In this document: positions 45,759-53,400 of the stretch, piece by piece
Position numbering within the stretch: the stretch's first letter is position 1
Layout of the letters: each line of letters starts with the position of its first letter
NCBI GenBank assembly: GCA_001507425.1
Contig: LMAJ01000018.1
Coordinates: 39,784 to 103,783 of the forward strand
Reading direction: 5' to 3'
From: Flavobacteriaceae bacterium CRH
Lineage (GTDB): Bacteria; Bacteroidota; Bacteroidia; Flavobacteriales; Flavobacteriaceae
Length of the DNA stretch: 64,000 nt
Made by a program: the position numbers and the translations under genes
The notes under the pieces: generated by a model
The model's input: only the letters and a program-made list of their open reading frames with translations
The model's database searches: none
Told to the model about the DNA's origin: nothing

Positions 45759-45845
45759 TTATCTTTTTTTAGGAAAAAATGAACCTATAGATCCATCAGC
45801 ATTATAGTAAAAGTGAATTTCTACTTTACCATCTTTTGAAAACCC
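45759..45845 (-). pseudogene. Broken gene 3' end, possible toxin tip
   Basis: An open frame of about 28 codons on the minus strand ends with GFSKDGKVEIHFYYNADGS then a short basic tail and a TAA at 45761-45759. Upstream it meets the inverted-repeat element at 45846-45968 and stays open only for a short stretch inside it. It looks like the C-terminus of a larger protein cut by the element. It lies 7 bp before the 258-residue gene, as toxin tails lie before immunity genes. Confidence 0.5.
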
Positions 45846-45968
45846 GATAGCGCGGATTTGCAATCCGTGCCCGCAATGATGACCACAAACATAAGAAAAT
45901 ATGCGAGTTTAATGTCTATTTTGATAATTGATATACTTTATGGGCGCGGATTGCAAATCTGTGCTATC
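45846..45968. repeat. Palindromic repeat element, copy 1 (123 bp)
   Basis: Terminal inverted repeats GATAGCGCGGATTTGCAATC and, at the other end, GGATTGCAAATCTGTGCTATC-type sequence frame an AT-rich centre. A second copy is at 47222-47356. Copy 1 lacks about 12 bp in the centre that copy 2 has. It has no coding capacity and resembles REP/MITE-type elements. Confidence 0.8.
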
Positions 45969-46026
45969 AGGTTAATTATATTGATAAAAAGAGGAGTAGG
46001 GAGATTTAAAATGTCTTTGTAAAGTA

Positions 46027-46063
46027 AAAGCCTTCTGGAGTTTAAGTTCCGAAGGCTTTTTTT
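46027..46063. terminator. Hairpin terminator
   Basis: AAAAGCCTTC and GAAGGCTTTT arms followed by T. It lies downstream of the 358-residue minus-strand gene and resembles the hairpin core at 44811-44853. Confidence 0.65.
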
Positions 46064-46104
46064 GATTAAAAAATGTATTTTGATTTATAATCTGTTTAGT
46101 ATTG

Positions 46105-47181
46105 TTATAAAGTATATTGTTTAGGGATTATATCTAAAACAAACAATTCGTTGTTATCGAATTTTAGATATAGTTTATTTTTAGTACTAATTATTTGATT
46201 TACGTAATAACCTTCGGCTTCTTTTAATTCCTGAAAAAATGTTATTTGTTTTGTAATAACATCAAAGCATCCAATCTTCGGAGATTTCCTTTTTTCTTCT
46301 ATGTAAGAATAAATATTATCAACAAAATATAGTTTATTATTATTAATGTATTGAACTGAAGTACCAACTGCAAACATTTCTTGATCAAAGTCGAAATTTC
46401 CTTTTTCAATTGTGCCTTTATTTACATCTACAATTTCGTATTTTTTTATTATATTGTTATTTTGATTTGTACTTTGTATTGATATAAAATGTCCATTTTC
46501 ATTATCAAAAAAAGCACCATAATGTTCAATAAGTATTTTATAAATTGTTTTTCCTGTTTTAATATCTAGCACATTAATCCAAAATTTTGCATCATATAAC
46601 ACTTTTTCCTTTTCTTTTGAATAAAAAATTAATTTTTCCTTATACTTTATGATATCTCCACTTATCTCTTCATTTGGTTCACATTCATATTCAAAATAAG
46701 TTTTTGTGTCCAATAAATTGCTTATGCGAAAATACAGAGGATTATATTTTTGTTCATAAATGAAATTGATTCGAAATTCATCATCTAAAAATTTACCACA
46801 ATATAGTCCTTCTTCTTTTTTATTCAAGTTTTTATAATAAGTGTAATGAGAAACTAGGTTATCATTATCATCCCAAATTGACTGATTTATAATTAAAATT
46901 TCTTCATTTATAAAATCAATTGAGGTATTATTTGAACTAATACCTTTTTGCTTTACATGATATAAAAAATTAAACTCTGAATCATAAATAAGAACCTTGT
47001 CAATTTTAAAATCATATAAATAGTCTCCACAATATCTTAAATATTGGGTTTGCATTTTTTTATCTGTACCAAGTAATTTAGAAATCTGTACTTTTTTACT
47101 TTCATCTTTTTTTACTATTATAAAAGATTCTTTTACTTTAAAAAAGGAAAAGACTTCAGTATATTTTTCTATTATATTCAT
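46105..47181 (-). CDS. Protein of unknown function, immunity-like by context
   Basis: The 358-residue soluble protein is rich in Ile, Lys, Asn and aromatic residues with many short beta-strand-like segments (DKVLIYDSEFNFLYHVK, KFWINVLDIKTGKTIYKI, NNNKLYFVDNIYSY, STKNKLYLKFDNNELFVLDI), suggesting a beta-propeller-like repeat fold. No family recognised. It is preceded on the same strand by a short broken gene end (IEDNFDDIFKLK) that abuts repeat copy 2. This is the same arrangement as the 258-residue gene, so an immunity role is plausible. Confidence 0.62.
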   Translation of the reverse strand: MNIIEKYTEVFSFFKVKESFIIVKKDESKKVQISKLLGTDKKMQTQYLRYCGDYLYDFKIDKVLIYDSEFNFLYHVKQKGISSNNTSIDFINEEILIINQSIWDDNDNLVSHYTYYKNLNKKEEGLYCGKFLDDEFRINFIYEQKYNPLYFRISNLLDTKTYFEYECEPNEEISGDIIKYKEKLIFYSKEKEKVLYDAKFWINVLDIKTGKTIYKILIEHYGAFFDNENGHFISIQSTNQNNNIIKKYEIVDVNKGTIEKGNFDFDQEMFAVGTSVQYINNNKLYFVDNIYSYIEEKRKSPKIGCFDVITKQITFFQELKEAEGYYVNQIISTKNKLYLKFDNNELFVLDIIPKQYTL

Positions 47182-47221
47182 CGCTGTTATTTTAGTTTAA
47201 AAATATCATCAAAATTATCCT

Positions 47222-47356
47222 CGATAGCGCGGATTTGCAATCCGTGCCCGCAACGATGACCACAAACATAATGAAATATACGAGTTTAATACTTTTGTGT
47301 TGGTCTATTTTGATAATTGATATACTGTGTGGGCTCGGATTGCATATCTGCTATCG
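47222..47356. repeat. Palindromic repeat element, copy 2 (135 bp)
   Basis: It begins CGATAGCGCGGATTTGCAAT and ends with GCTATCG in inverted order. It is collinear with copy 1 at 45846-45968, including GACCACAAACATAA and TCTATTTTGATAATTGATAT, but has about 12 extra bases (ACTTTTGTGTTG) in the middle. Confidence 0.8.
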
Positions 47357-47455
47357 GGATTATACTTTCTATTCATTTTATAAATTAATTTAGGACAATA
47401 TACTTAGCTATATCACCATATGAAAGGATTAGTATGGTAATGGGGAATTAAAAAA

Positions 47456-47480
47456 GCGCAAAAGTCAGAGACATTTGCGC
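47456..47480. repeat. GCGCAAA/TTTGCGC hairpin repeat 1 (orientation B)
   Basis: GCGCAAAAGTCAGAGACATT followed by TGCGC. The GCGCAAA and TTTGCGC ends pair. It is followed by AGTTTTTGATAAGGA, a context shared with repeat 5. Confidence 0.75.
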
Positions 47481-47524
47481 AGTTTTTGATAAGGAGGATT
47501 TCTGAAGGCAGGGTTTATAATTTT

Positions 47525-47977
47525 CTAGAGATCGTTAGTAGTTTCTTCTTGCAAGCCATTTATAAATTCTTCAAAGCTATTGGCTATTTGACGTAAAGGT
47601 TCATCATCTCCTAAACCAACTAAATCATAATAAATTACTCCTTCATCATTACTTCCAATTGAGACATAAAAAGGTCTGCCTCCAGGGTCGGTAGCAAATG
47701 GTATTAAATCATTTCTTCCTATGCCTTCATCTTCATCTTGCACTGCTGGTAAAATTAATTCAACAGAAGCATTCCGATTTTTGAGTAATGGAAGAAAAGA
47801 ATTTATAATATAATCAACATTATTATTATATATGTACTCTTTAATTGATGCTCCATTATATTTCACAAAAAAATCTTTTAAATAATTCGGTAATACAATA
47901 TTGTTTGCTAATTCAAAACGCTCTATTTTATCTTTATTCACTGGAATAAATGAACTCTCAATTGTTAAATGTCTCAT
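47525..47977 (-). CDS. SMI1/KNR4 (SUKH-1) family probable immunity protein
   Basis: The 150-residue protein has the SUKH pattern: IERFELANNIVLPNYLKDFFVKYNGAS (the LPxxLxxFxxxxNG helix motif), a middle with the NDLIPFATDPGGRPFYVSI segment (IPFAxDxxGnxxxxd), and the ending SFEEFINGLQEE. SUKH proteins are immunity proteins against many polymorphic toxins. The gene sits between hairpin repeats 1 and 2; no toxin tip precedes it. Confidence 0.88.
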   Translation of the reverse strand: MRHLTIESSFIPVNKDKIERFELANNIVLPNYLKDFFVKYNGASIKEYIYNNNVDYIINSFLPLLKNRNASVELILPAVQDEDEGIGRNDLIPFATDPGGRPFYVSIGSNDEGVIYYDLVGLGDDEPLRQIANSFEEFINGLQEETTNDL

Positions 47978-48009
47978 TATGTATTATTTTCTATTAGTAA
48001 CCCCCTGCT

Positions 48010-48033
48010 GCGCAAATGTCTCTGACTTTGCGC
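48010..48033. repeat. GCGCAAA/TTTGCGC hairpin repeat 2 (orientation A)
   Basis: GCGCAAATGTCTCTGACTTT plus GCGC. The next 150 bp (to about 48180) closely match the sequence after repeat 4. Confidence 0.8.
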
Positions 48034-48267
48034 CACTTTTTTAAACAAATATAATTTAAAAACGAAAAGGTAATAAAGTCTCTGACTTTAAACTAAATTT
48101 CACTATAAATCTTAAAGAGTTTATTATTTAGGATATAAAATATTTATTTTTTCTGATCTCGAATTACATATTTTTTCAACAAAGTAGTTTTTGTTTTATG
48201 CATTTAAACTCAACCTTAAAAGTAGGGAGACTTTTATGAAAATTATAATATCTAACAACAAAAAATT

Positions 48268-48292
48268 GCGCAAAGTAGAAGATATTTTCGCA
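48268..48292. repeat. Hairpin repeat 3 (degenerate, orientation B)
   Basis: GCGCAAAGTAGAAGATATTT followed by TCGCA matches repeats 1 and 5 with several changes. It is preceded by ATCTAACAACAAAAAATT, matching the sequence before repeat 5. Confidence 0.6.
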
Positions 48293-48309
48293 CCTTTTAT
48301 AGAACACTT

Positions 48310-48425
48310 TGAAGAGCAGGTGTTTTGGAGTCTTATAAAAGTTAAAACTATTGTCGCTCCTTTAGTAAAGAATGCGCCAGATGTAAAAGAAGGGAGCAAC
48401 AAAAAAACTGTAGCAAAGAAGTATT
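48310..48425 (+). pseudogene. Fragment of a LamG-protein gene 3' part
   Basis: The plus strand encodes EEQVFWSLIKVK, then TIVAPLVKNAPDVKEGSNKK and TVAKK. This matches the DEQVMESYNSSK...PIAAPVVEKAPAVKKGA...TVAKA stretch of the LamG protein (43898-44782) at both protein and DNA level. The neighbouring frame is interrupted, so this is a remnant, not a gene. Confidence 0.72.
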
Positions 48426-48434
48426 CCTTTAATG

Positions 48435-49022
48435 TTACTCACTCCATGGATTTTTTATCAATTTATTGTTTATAGGAGGTTTATAATAAGATAGCTCTTG
48501 TCCAATTGGAGGGGTCCATTTCAAACTTTTTTCATTTAATATTATAGCATCCTTATATCCAAATAAAATTTGTTCAAATGCCTCCATGGGATTATTAGCA
48601 ATCCAAAAAAAATCAGGAATGAAGGTATGTACATAGAATCTACCATCTTGATCCATCATTAGGTTGTTTCCTTCCTTCAATTCTGCGACAAAATAAATTT
48701 GCTTTCCTATAAGAGCTGAATAATAATATTCATCATCTTCATTAGTTGTATCTATCGCTTTTGATGGATCATAAATATTTTCTTCAAAACTTTCCAAAAT
48801 TAAAGGACTATTAAAAAAATCTATTCCAATAATATTTATTTCCTCAAAACGGTCTCTGCTTATTTTTAGCCCTCCAAAACTAGAAATAAAATTAGTTACT
48901 GCTTGCGGAAGCAATTTATATAAGCTGGTATTTTTTATTTGGTTTGATATATCTCGATTTTCTCGCCAACCCCTCTTTTCTAGAATCTCTTTTATTTCAT
49001 TTTGTTTATTTGGTAAATTCAT
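48435..49022 (-). CDS. SUKH-3 family probable immunity protein
   Basis: The 195-residue protein from ATG 49022 (the TTG three codons upstream is rejected) has EIKEILEKRGWRENRDISNQI, LLPQAVTNFISSFGGLKI, and then GKQIYFVAELKEGNNLMMDQ with DGRFYVHTFIPDFFWIANNP and a C-terminal helix AFEQILFGYK. The gWxxxRdi start is a SUKH-3 mark. The start codon lies one base after the stop of an orphan toxin tip (49024-49245), so the two are translationally coupled. SUKH-3 proteins often pair with deaminase-type toxins. Confidence 0.83.
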   Translation of the reverse strand: MNLPNKQNEIKEILEKRGWRENRDISNQIKNTSLYKLLPQAVTNFISSFGGLKISRDRFEEINIIGIDFFNSPLILESFEENIYDPSKAIDTTNEDDEYYYSALIGKQIYFVAELKEGNNLMMDQDGRFYVHTFIPDFFWIANNPMEAFEQILFGYKDAIILNEKSLKWTPPIGQELSYYKPPINNKLIKNPWSE

Positions 49023-49023
49023 A

Positions 49024-49245
49024 TTAATCAAATTTAATATTAATATTTACTTTAATTTTTTCAATTCCAAAATACGTTAAAAATGGATTGCAACTATCAC
49101 AAGCTATCTTGATATTATCAATTTCGGTAGTGACAATTTTATTTTTCCTTTCAATCTTAGTAGTAGTTTCATATGCTATTGATTTAGTTCCTTTTAAAGT
49201 ATCTCTGGCATCATTTACCGTAGTAAATTTTATTTTTGTTCTTCT
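49024..49245 (-). pseudogene. Orphan toxin C-terminal tip, possibly deaminase-fold
   Basis: An open frame of 73 codons has no start of its own and an in-frame stop right upstream (49248-49246). It ends IKIACDSCNPFLTYFGIEKI and then KVNINIKFD. The ACDSC followed by a hydrophobic L-F pattern resembles the PCxxC motif of deaminase-fold toxins such as the YwqJ or SCP1.201 groups. The first catalytic motif (HAE or CAE) is not in the fragment. It is directly coupled to the SUKH-3 gene. Remnant or displaced toxin tip. Confidence 0.55.
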
Positions 49246-49402
49246 TTAATATTCATATAGCCATTTCAATATAGCCTCCGGTTCGGCACATTTTCCATGT
49301 TGTCATAGCGACACTAACTCCTCTGCATTTATTGAATGGTTTTTAAACAGTCATATACTAATGGGTGAAGCCGCGCTCCACAAAGTTTTTATCAGCTTCG
49401 CT

Positions 49403-49426
49403 GCGCAAATGTCTCTGACTTTGTGC
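49403..49426. repeat. GCGCAAA hairpin repeat 4 (orientation A)
   Basis: GCGCAAATGTCTCTGACTTT plus GTGC (one change from repeat 2). The following 150 bp resemble those after repeat 2: CACTTTTTTAAACAAATATA, then AAAAGGT, ATAAA, CTAAATTTCA and TATAAATCTTA segments. Confidence 0.8.
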
Positions 49427-49692
49427 CACTTTTTTAAACAAATATAGTCTAGAAACAAAAAGGTCATAAAACTTCTAACTTTAATCTAAATTTCAATATA
49501 AATCTTAACGAGTTAAAGACTTAGAATCTAAAATTTTATTATTATCTGACCTCAAATTACATATCTTTCTTTCAGCAAAGTAATTTTTTGTTTTAAAAAC
49601 AAACAATTTACCCTGTATTTTAACATTTAAGACTAATAGTAAAAAGATTTAAGAATTTTATTATATTAACAATATCTACTAACAAAAAAATT

Positions 49693-49716
49693 GCGCAAAG
49701 TCAGAGACATTTGCGC
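49693..49716. repeat. GCGCAAA/TTTGCGC hairpin repeat 5 (orientation B)
   Basis: GCGCAAAGTCAGAGACATTT plus GCGC is the exact reverse complement of repeat 2. It lies just past the stop of the 220-residue immunity-like gene. Confidence 0.8.
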
Positions 49717-49768
49717 AGCTTTTTATAAGGAATACTTCGGAAAGCTGGGGCTTTAAAAACAGTTAGGA

Positions 49769-50431
49769 CTAAAACCTAAACTGACTACAATCGTTTTTAA
49801 AACCAGTTGCACATGCACCACTCATATTTTCAGATTCAAAAGTAAAAGGTTGCTCTATTCCAAAACTGTTCTTCATTTGCTCTAATACACTTGCTAAAAC
49901 ATTTCGATTATATGCGGCATATTCTTCACCTAGTAAAAGTTTATTAAGTTGGTTTAATTCTTCATCGAATGCCCATATTAGTTCTGAAAAAATATTTATA
50001 TTCATCCATAATGATAAGAAAATACTGCTTGTTGGATATTCATCAGCTGCTAACAAAAAAGAAGCACCATCTTTAATAATATATTTTTCCTTTCCTTCAT
50101 AACATACATCAAAATTATAATCAGCTAAAGTGGATTCGATGCTATCCTCAATGACTTGAAGATTATTTAACCATGAATCAAAGTCTTCTGTATCTGCTAC
50201 CCATGTTGCATAATCGTTTGTTTTTAGATGTTTCATATCGGACATTAATAATTTGGATGGTTTTCCTGAGATACTCAACATTTTCTTTAACATATTAATA
50301 ATTGAAGGAGATGTTAAGTCATCTTTATTAGTAATAGAAATAATGCCTGTCCAATCACCAACAATTCTGCTATGAGGGTTTATTTTTTTGATGTTATTTT
50401 CAACATCCTCAGATATTTTGAATACGATCAT
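49769..50431 (-). CDS. Probable immunity protein of the nuclease toxin
   Basis: The 220-residue acidic soluble protein has DVENNIKKINPHSRIVGDWTG at the start, a helical middle (FDSWLNNLQVIEDSIESTLADY) and ends MSGACATGFKNDCSQFRF. I do not recognise the family. Its ATG (50431-50429) overlaps the TGA of the giant toxin gene (50430-50428) in the form ATGA, so the two are co-translated. This is the strongest evidence for an immunity role. Confidence 0.75.
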   Translation of the reverse strand: MIVFKISEDVENNIKKINPHSRIVGDWTGIISITNKDDLTSPSIINMLKKMLSISGKPSKLLMSDMKHLKTNDYATWVADTEDFDSWLNNLQVIEDSIESTLADYNFDVCYEGKEKYIIKDGASFLLAADEYPTSSIFLSLWMNINIFSELIWAFDEELNQLNKLLLGEEYAAYNRNVLASVLEQMKNSFGIEQPFTFESENMSGACATGFKNDCSQFRF

Positions 50432-53400
50432 ATTTTTTTTGGTACATTAAGTGAGGTACTGCCGTCTGTACAATGTACAACAATTTCTTGAATTGTATCT
50501 ATATTTTCATTAATTGGAGCATTAGATTGCAATTTACTCCAACTTTTTATTATATCAGATTTCGTCGCATCAGTTACTTCAATATGAACAGAAATGTTTT
50601 TATGTTGCCAGTAAGTCGTTGCTTCATTGTCAAATGCACCAGTATATGATTTGTTAACATTTCCAATAAAATTCTTCGCGTTACATGATTTGATTTGCAC
50701 TCCCTGACCCGTTTTTTGAATTATACCATCTACAGCAGGAGATTTTTCAATATTTGATAAAACTATTTTATCGTTTAGATAAGCACCTGCTTTATCAGCA
50801 ACTCGTACCTCTTTTGCAAAAGTTTCTGCTTCATTTGCTGAGCTTGATGCAGTTCTGGTTGAGTTTACTAAGGTATTTCCGCTAGAACCTTCGGCAACCA
50901 TTAAGTCATTAAGTGTAATGCCTAATTTTTCAGAATTGCTATTAAGAATAATCTGTAATTTCTCAGCTTTTACTTTTAATTTATTTAGAATATTTTCTAA
51001 CTCTTCTTCAGTGACAGCGGCTATTTTGCCTGTTAGGGGGTTAACTCCTGTTTCATAAGATATGATCGATAATTCAGGATTTTTACTTCCTGCTACTTTT
51101 TTGACATAACCAGCGATTAATTCATTGTCTGTTGCCTTAATAAAAAAATCTGCTTCGGCTGTTGCCTTTGGTAATAGGCACTCGATAATAGTTGAGCTGT
51201 TTTTAATTTCTAAATCTAGTAATTTTTTTACAGCTACTTCGTCGAGCCCTTTGGATATTTGCAAAGATAATCTACTATTTAAATAAAATATTTCAGTAAA
51301 TCTAGCCACGTTTTTAGAAACGACTGCAATTTTTGTAAGGGCTTCTCCAAGGATTGGCCCTGCTATATATCCACCTAGATACATTGAAGCAGTTGTCAAA
51401 TCGCCTTGTGAATAATAATACCCAACAGCAACTCCATCAACAAATAGAACTGCACCACTACCAAAAGGAACTGCAGCAACACTCGCAACAAGAAATCCTG
51501 CATCTATAGCTTGATCTTGACAGGTTGTATCTCCAGAAAAGTCGCAATCAAAAATATGTAAATCTACTCCAGCACTTTCATAATTACCACCGTTTCCAGT
51601 ATATAACGCATCTTTTTTCTTTTTTGTATAACGCCACTTTCCTATTTTTTCATCAACAGAATACTTATTAGCTAAAATTACACCATCTTTTTTTACATAT
51701 TGTTCTTTTAACTCTTTTTCATCTGATATTAAAAAGTCATTACTTACATTTTTTACTATCTTTCTTAAATAATAGTTATGTTGAATAGCGTTCCCAGTAA
51801 CGCTCTGAGTAACAATTTTCTTCAACAGCATTTTTTTAATTAAATAATTGTATTCAGTCGCTTTTTCTTCATCTTCAGCAGTCGCTTCTTCTATTAAAAA
51901 ATTATATTGAAGTTGCTTTTTAGGGACACTTTTATAAAACTCAATTATTTTTTTGCCAAATGTTTTAAAACTGTTATCGTCGTTTATTTTTAATTTTAGT
52001 GCATTGGTCTGAACAGCAGAAGAAATACTATTGGCAAAAACAAAATAAGTTCTCCACTGGTTTTTATTATTTTTGGCAGAGCTATTTTTTGTCGCTAAAA
52101 TAAAAATAGCATTACTATTTTTTGATAAATTACTATTTTTAAATATTTTATCTGCAAAATTTTGCCCCTCTGTATCGGTATATGAACAAGGTCTTTCTTC
52201 GAAATTGATATACATTTCAATTCCTGTACTAACCTTTAAATATGCTAACTTATCATTAAGCTCCTCTATGTTCGGAGGAGAAAATATATTAGAATTTGTT
52301 TTTACACCTGTTAGATTTACACCTGCAATAAATTGATTATCTCCAGTTTTAACATTATTTAGGTCAGTCTCTAAATTATTTAAGTTATTATTTACTGCAT
52401 TTATTTCGTTATTTTTTATTCTGTCATTTAAATTAGAAACAATTTTTTCACCATAAGTTGTAATGTCATTATTATATGTTATTAGAGATTTTTGGTTGTA
52501 AGGGTCTGATTCACAAATTATTTCTCCATCTAAATTTGTATCTGTACTTTCATTGATTTTAATTTCTTTACAACCACTTATCGGTGAAACTTTGTCTCCG
52601 TCTAAAATAATCAAATCAGGATTTGCTAAGTTTATTGATTTTCTAGCTGCCAAATAATAATTACAAGAATTTACCGATTGCTGAATTATTAATCTAAATT
52701 TTTGTGTCGCAAATTTTGTACTATAGGAATTTGGGTAAGGAGTAGTAGCGCCTGATTCATAAAAACCTTGAGGCGTTTTTTTAGTTTCGAAATAATACTT
52801 TTTACCATTAATATTAAAGCCGTAGAGTGTTCCATTAGGATATCCACCACTATTTTCTCTATCAACGTATATAATGTCATTACTCAATACTCCATCACCT
52901 GTTTGAAATCTGAAAGGTATATGGTTTGGCATTAAATAATTGTAATCTGTTGCAATTTGTGCGCCGGAAGAACTCTTCTGAAAGCCATAAAATTTCCAGC
53001 CACCACTATGAATAATGTCCCAGTCATTATGAGATAACACAGTGCCGGTTCCATAATCCATTAATAAATCAGTTTTTCTTGAGTCTTCAATACTTGAGAA
53101 TGGGTGTTTAAGACCAAAAATACCATGGCCTAATTCGTGAGCAGCAGTTTTTAAACTATTGTCAAATACAAAAGCATATTGGCCTCCAAGTGGCATGAAA
53201 CCGGCATAACCGTTTTGGCCACTTTTTCCAGTGTATAAAACATAATATGTTTTCTCATTATATACAAAATCAGCATTTGATTCTATCTGACTTATTATAT
53301 CATTTTGACCTCCAGTATATACATTGAACACATCGCTATCGCCGCATTCTATTTCGTTTGGCAATTTACCAATAGTGACTTTTTGAGTGGTGACATCAAA

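Larger units (their letters stand above)
47182..47524. other. Intergenic region with repeats
   Basis: It contains a short broken reading-frame end (47190-47221, minus strand, IEDNFDDIFKLK and stop) directly upstream of the 358-residue gene, repeat element copy 2 (47222-47356), and a hairpin repeat (47456-47480). The rest is AT-rich with nothing recognisable. Confidence 0.55.
49246..49768. other. Intergenic array spacer, about 520 bp
   Basis: The stretch holds no intact gene. Its first part (to about 49390) may include decayed coding sequence from a toxin upstream part; the rest holds hairpin repeats 4 and 5 and the block that matches 48010-48300. Confidence 0.5.

Noticed and set aside
48191..48475. 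94-codon plus-strand frame
   Set aside because: It joins repeat 3, the LamG remnant and the antisense of the SUKH-3 end; it has no conserved start and is not a coherent protein.
47456..49716. Integron-like attC sites
   Set aside because: The hairpins alternate orientation and lack the attC core sites and imperfect R/L box layout; no integrase gene is nearby.
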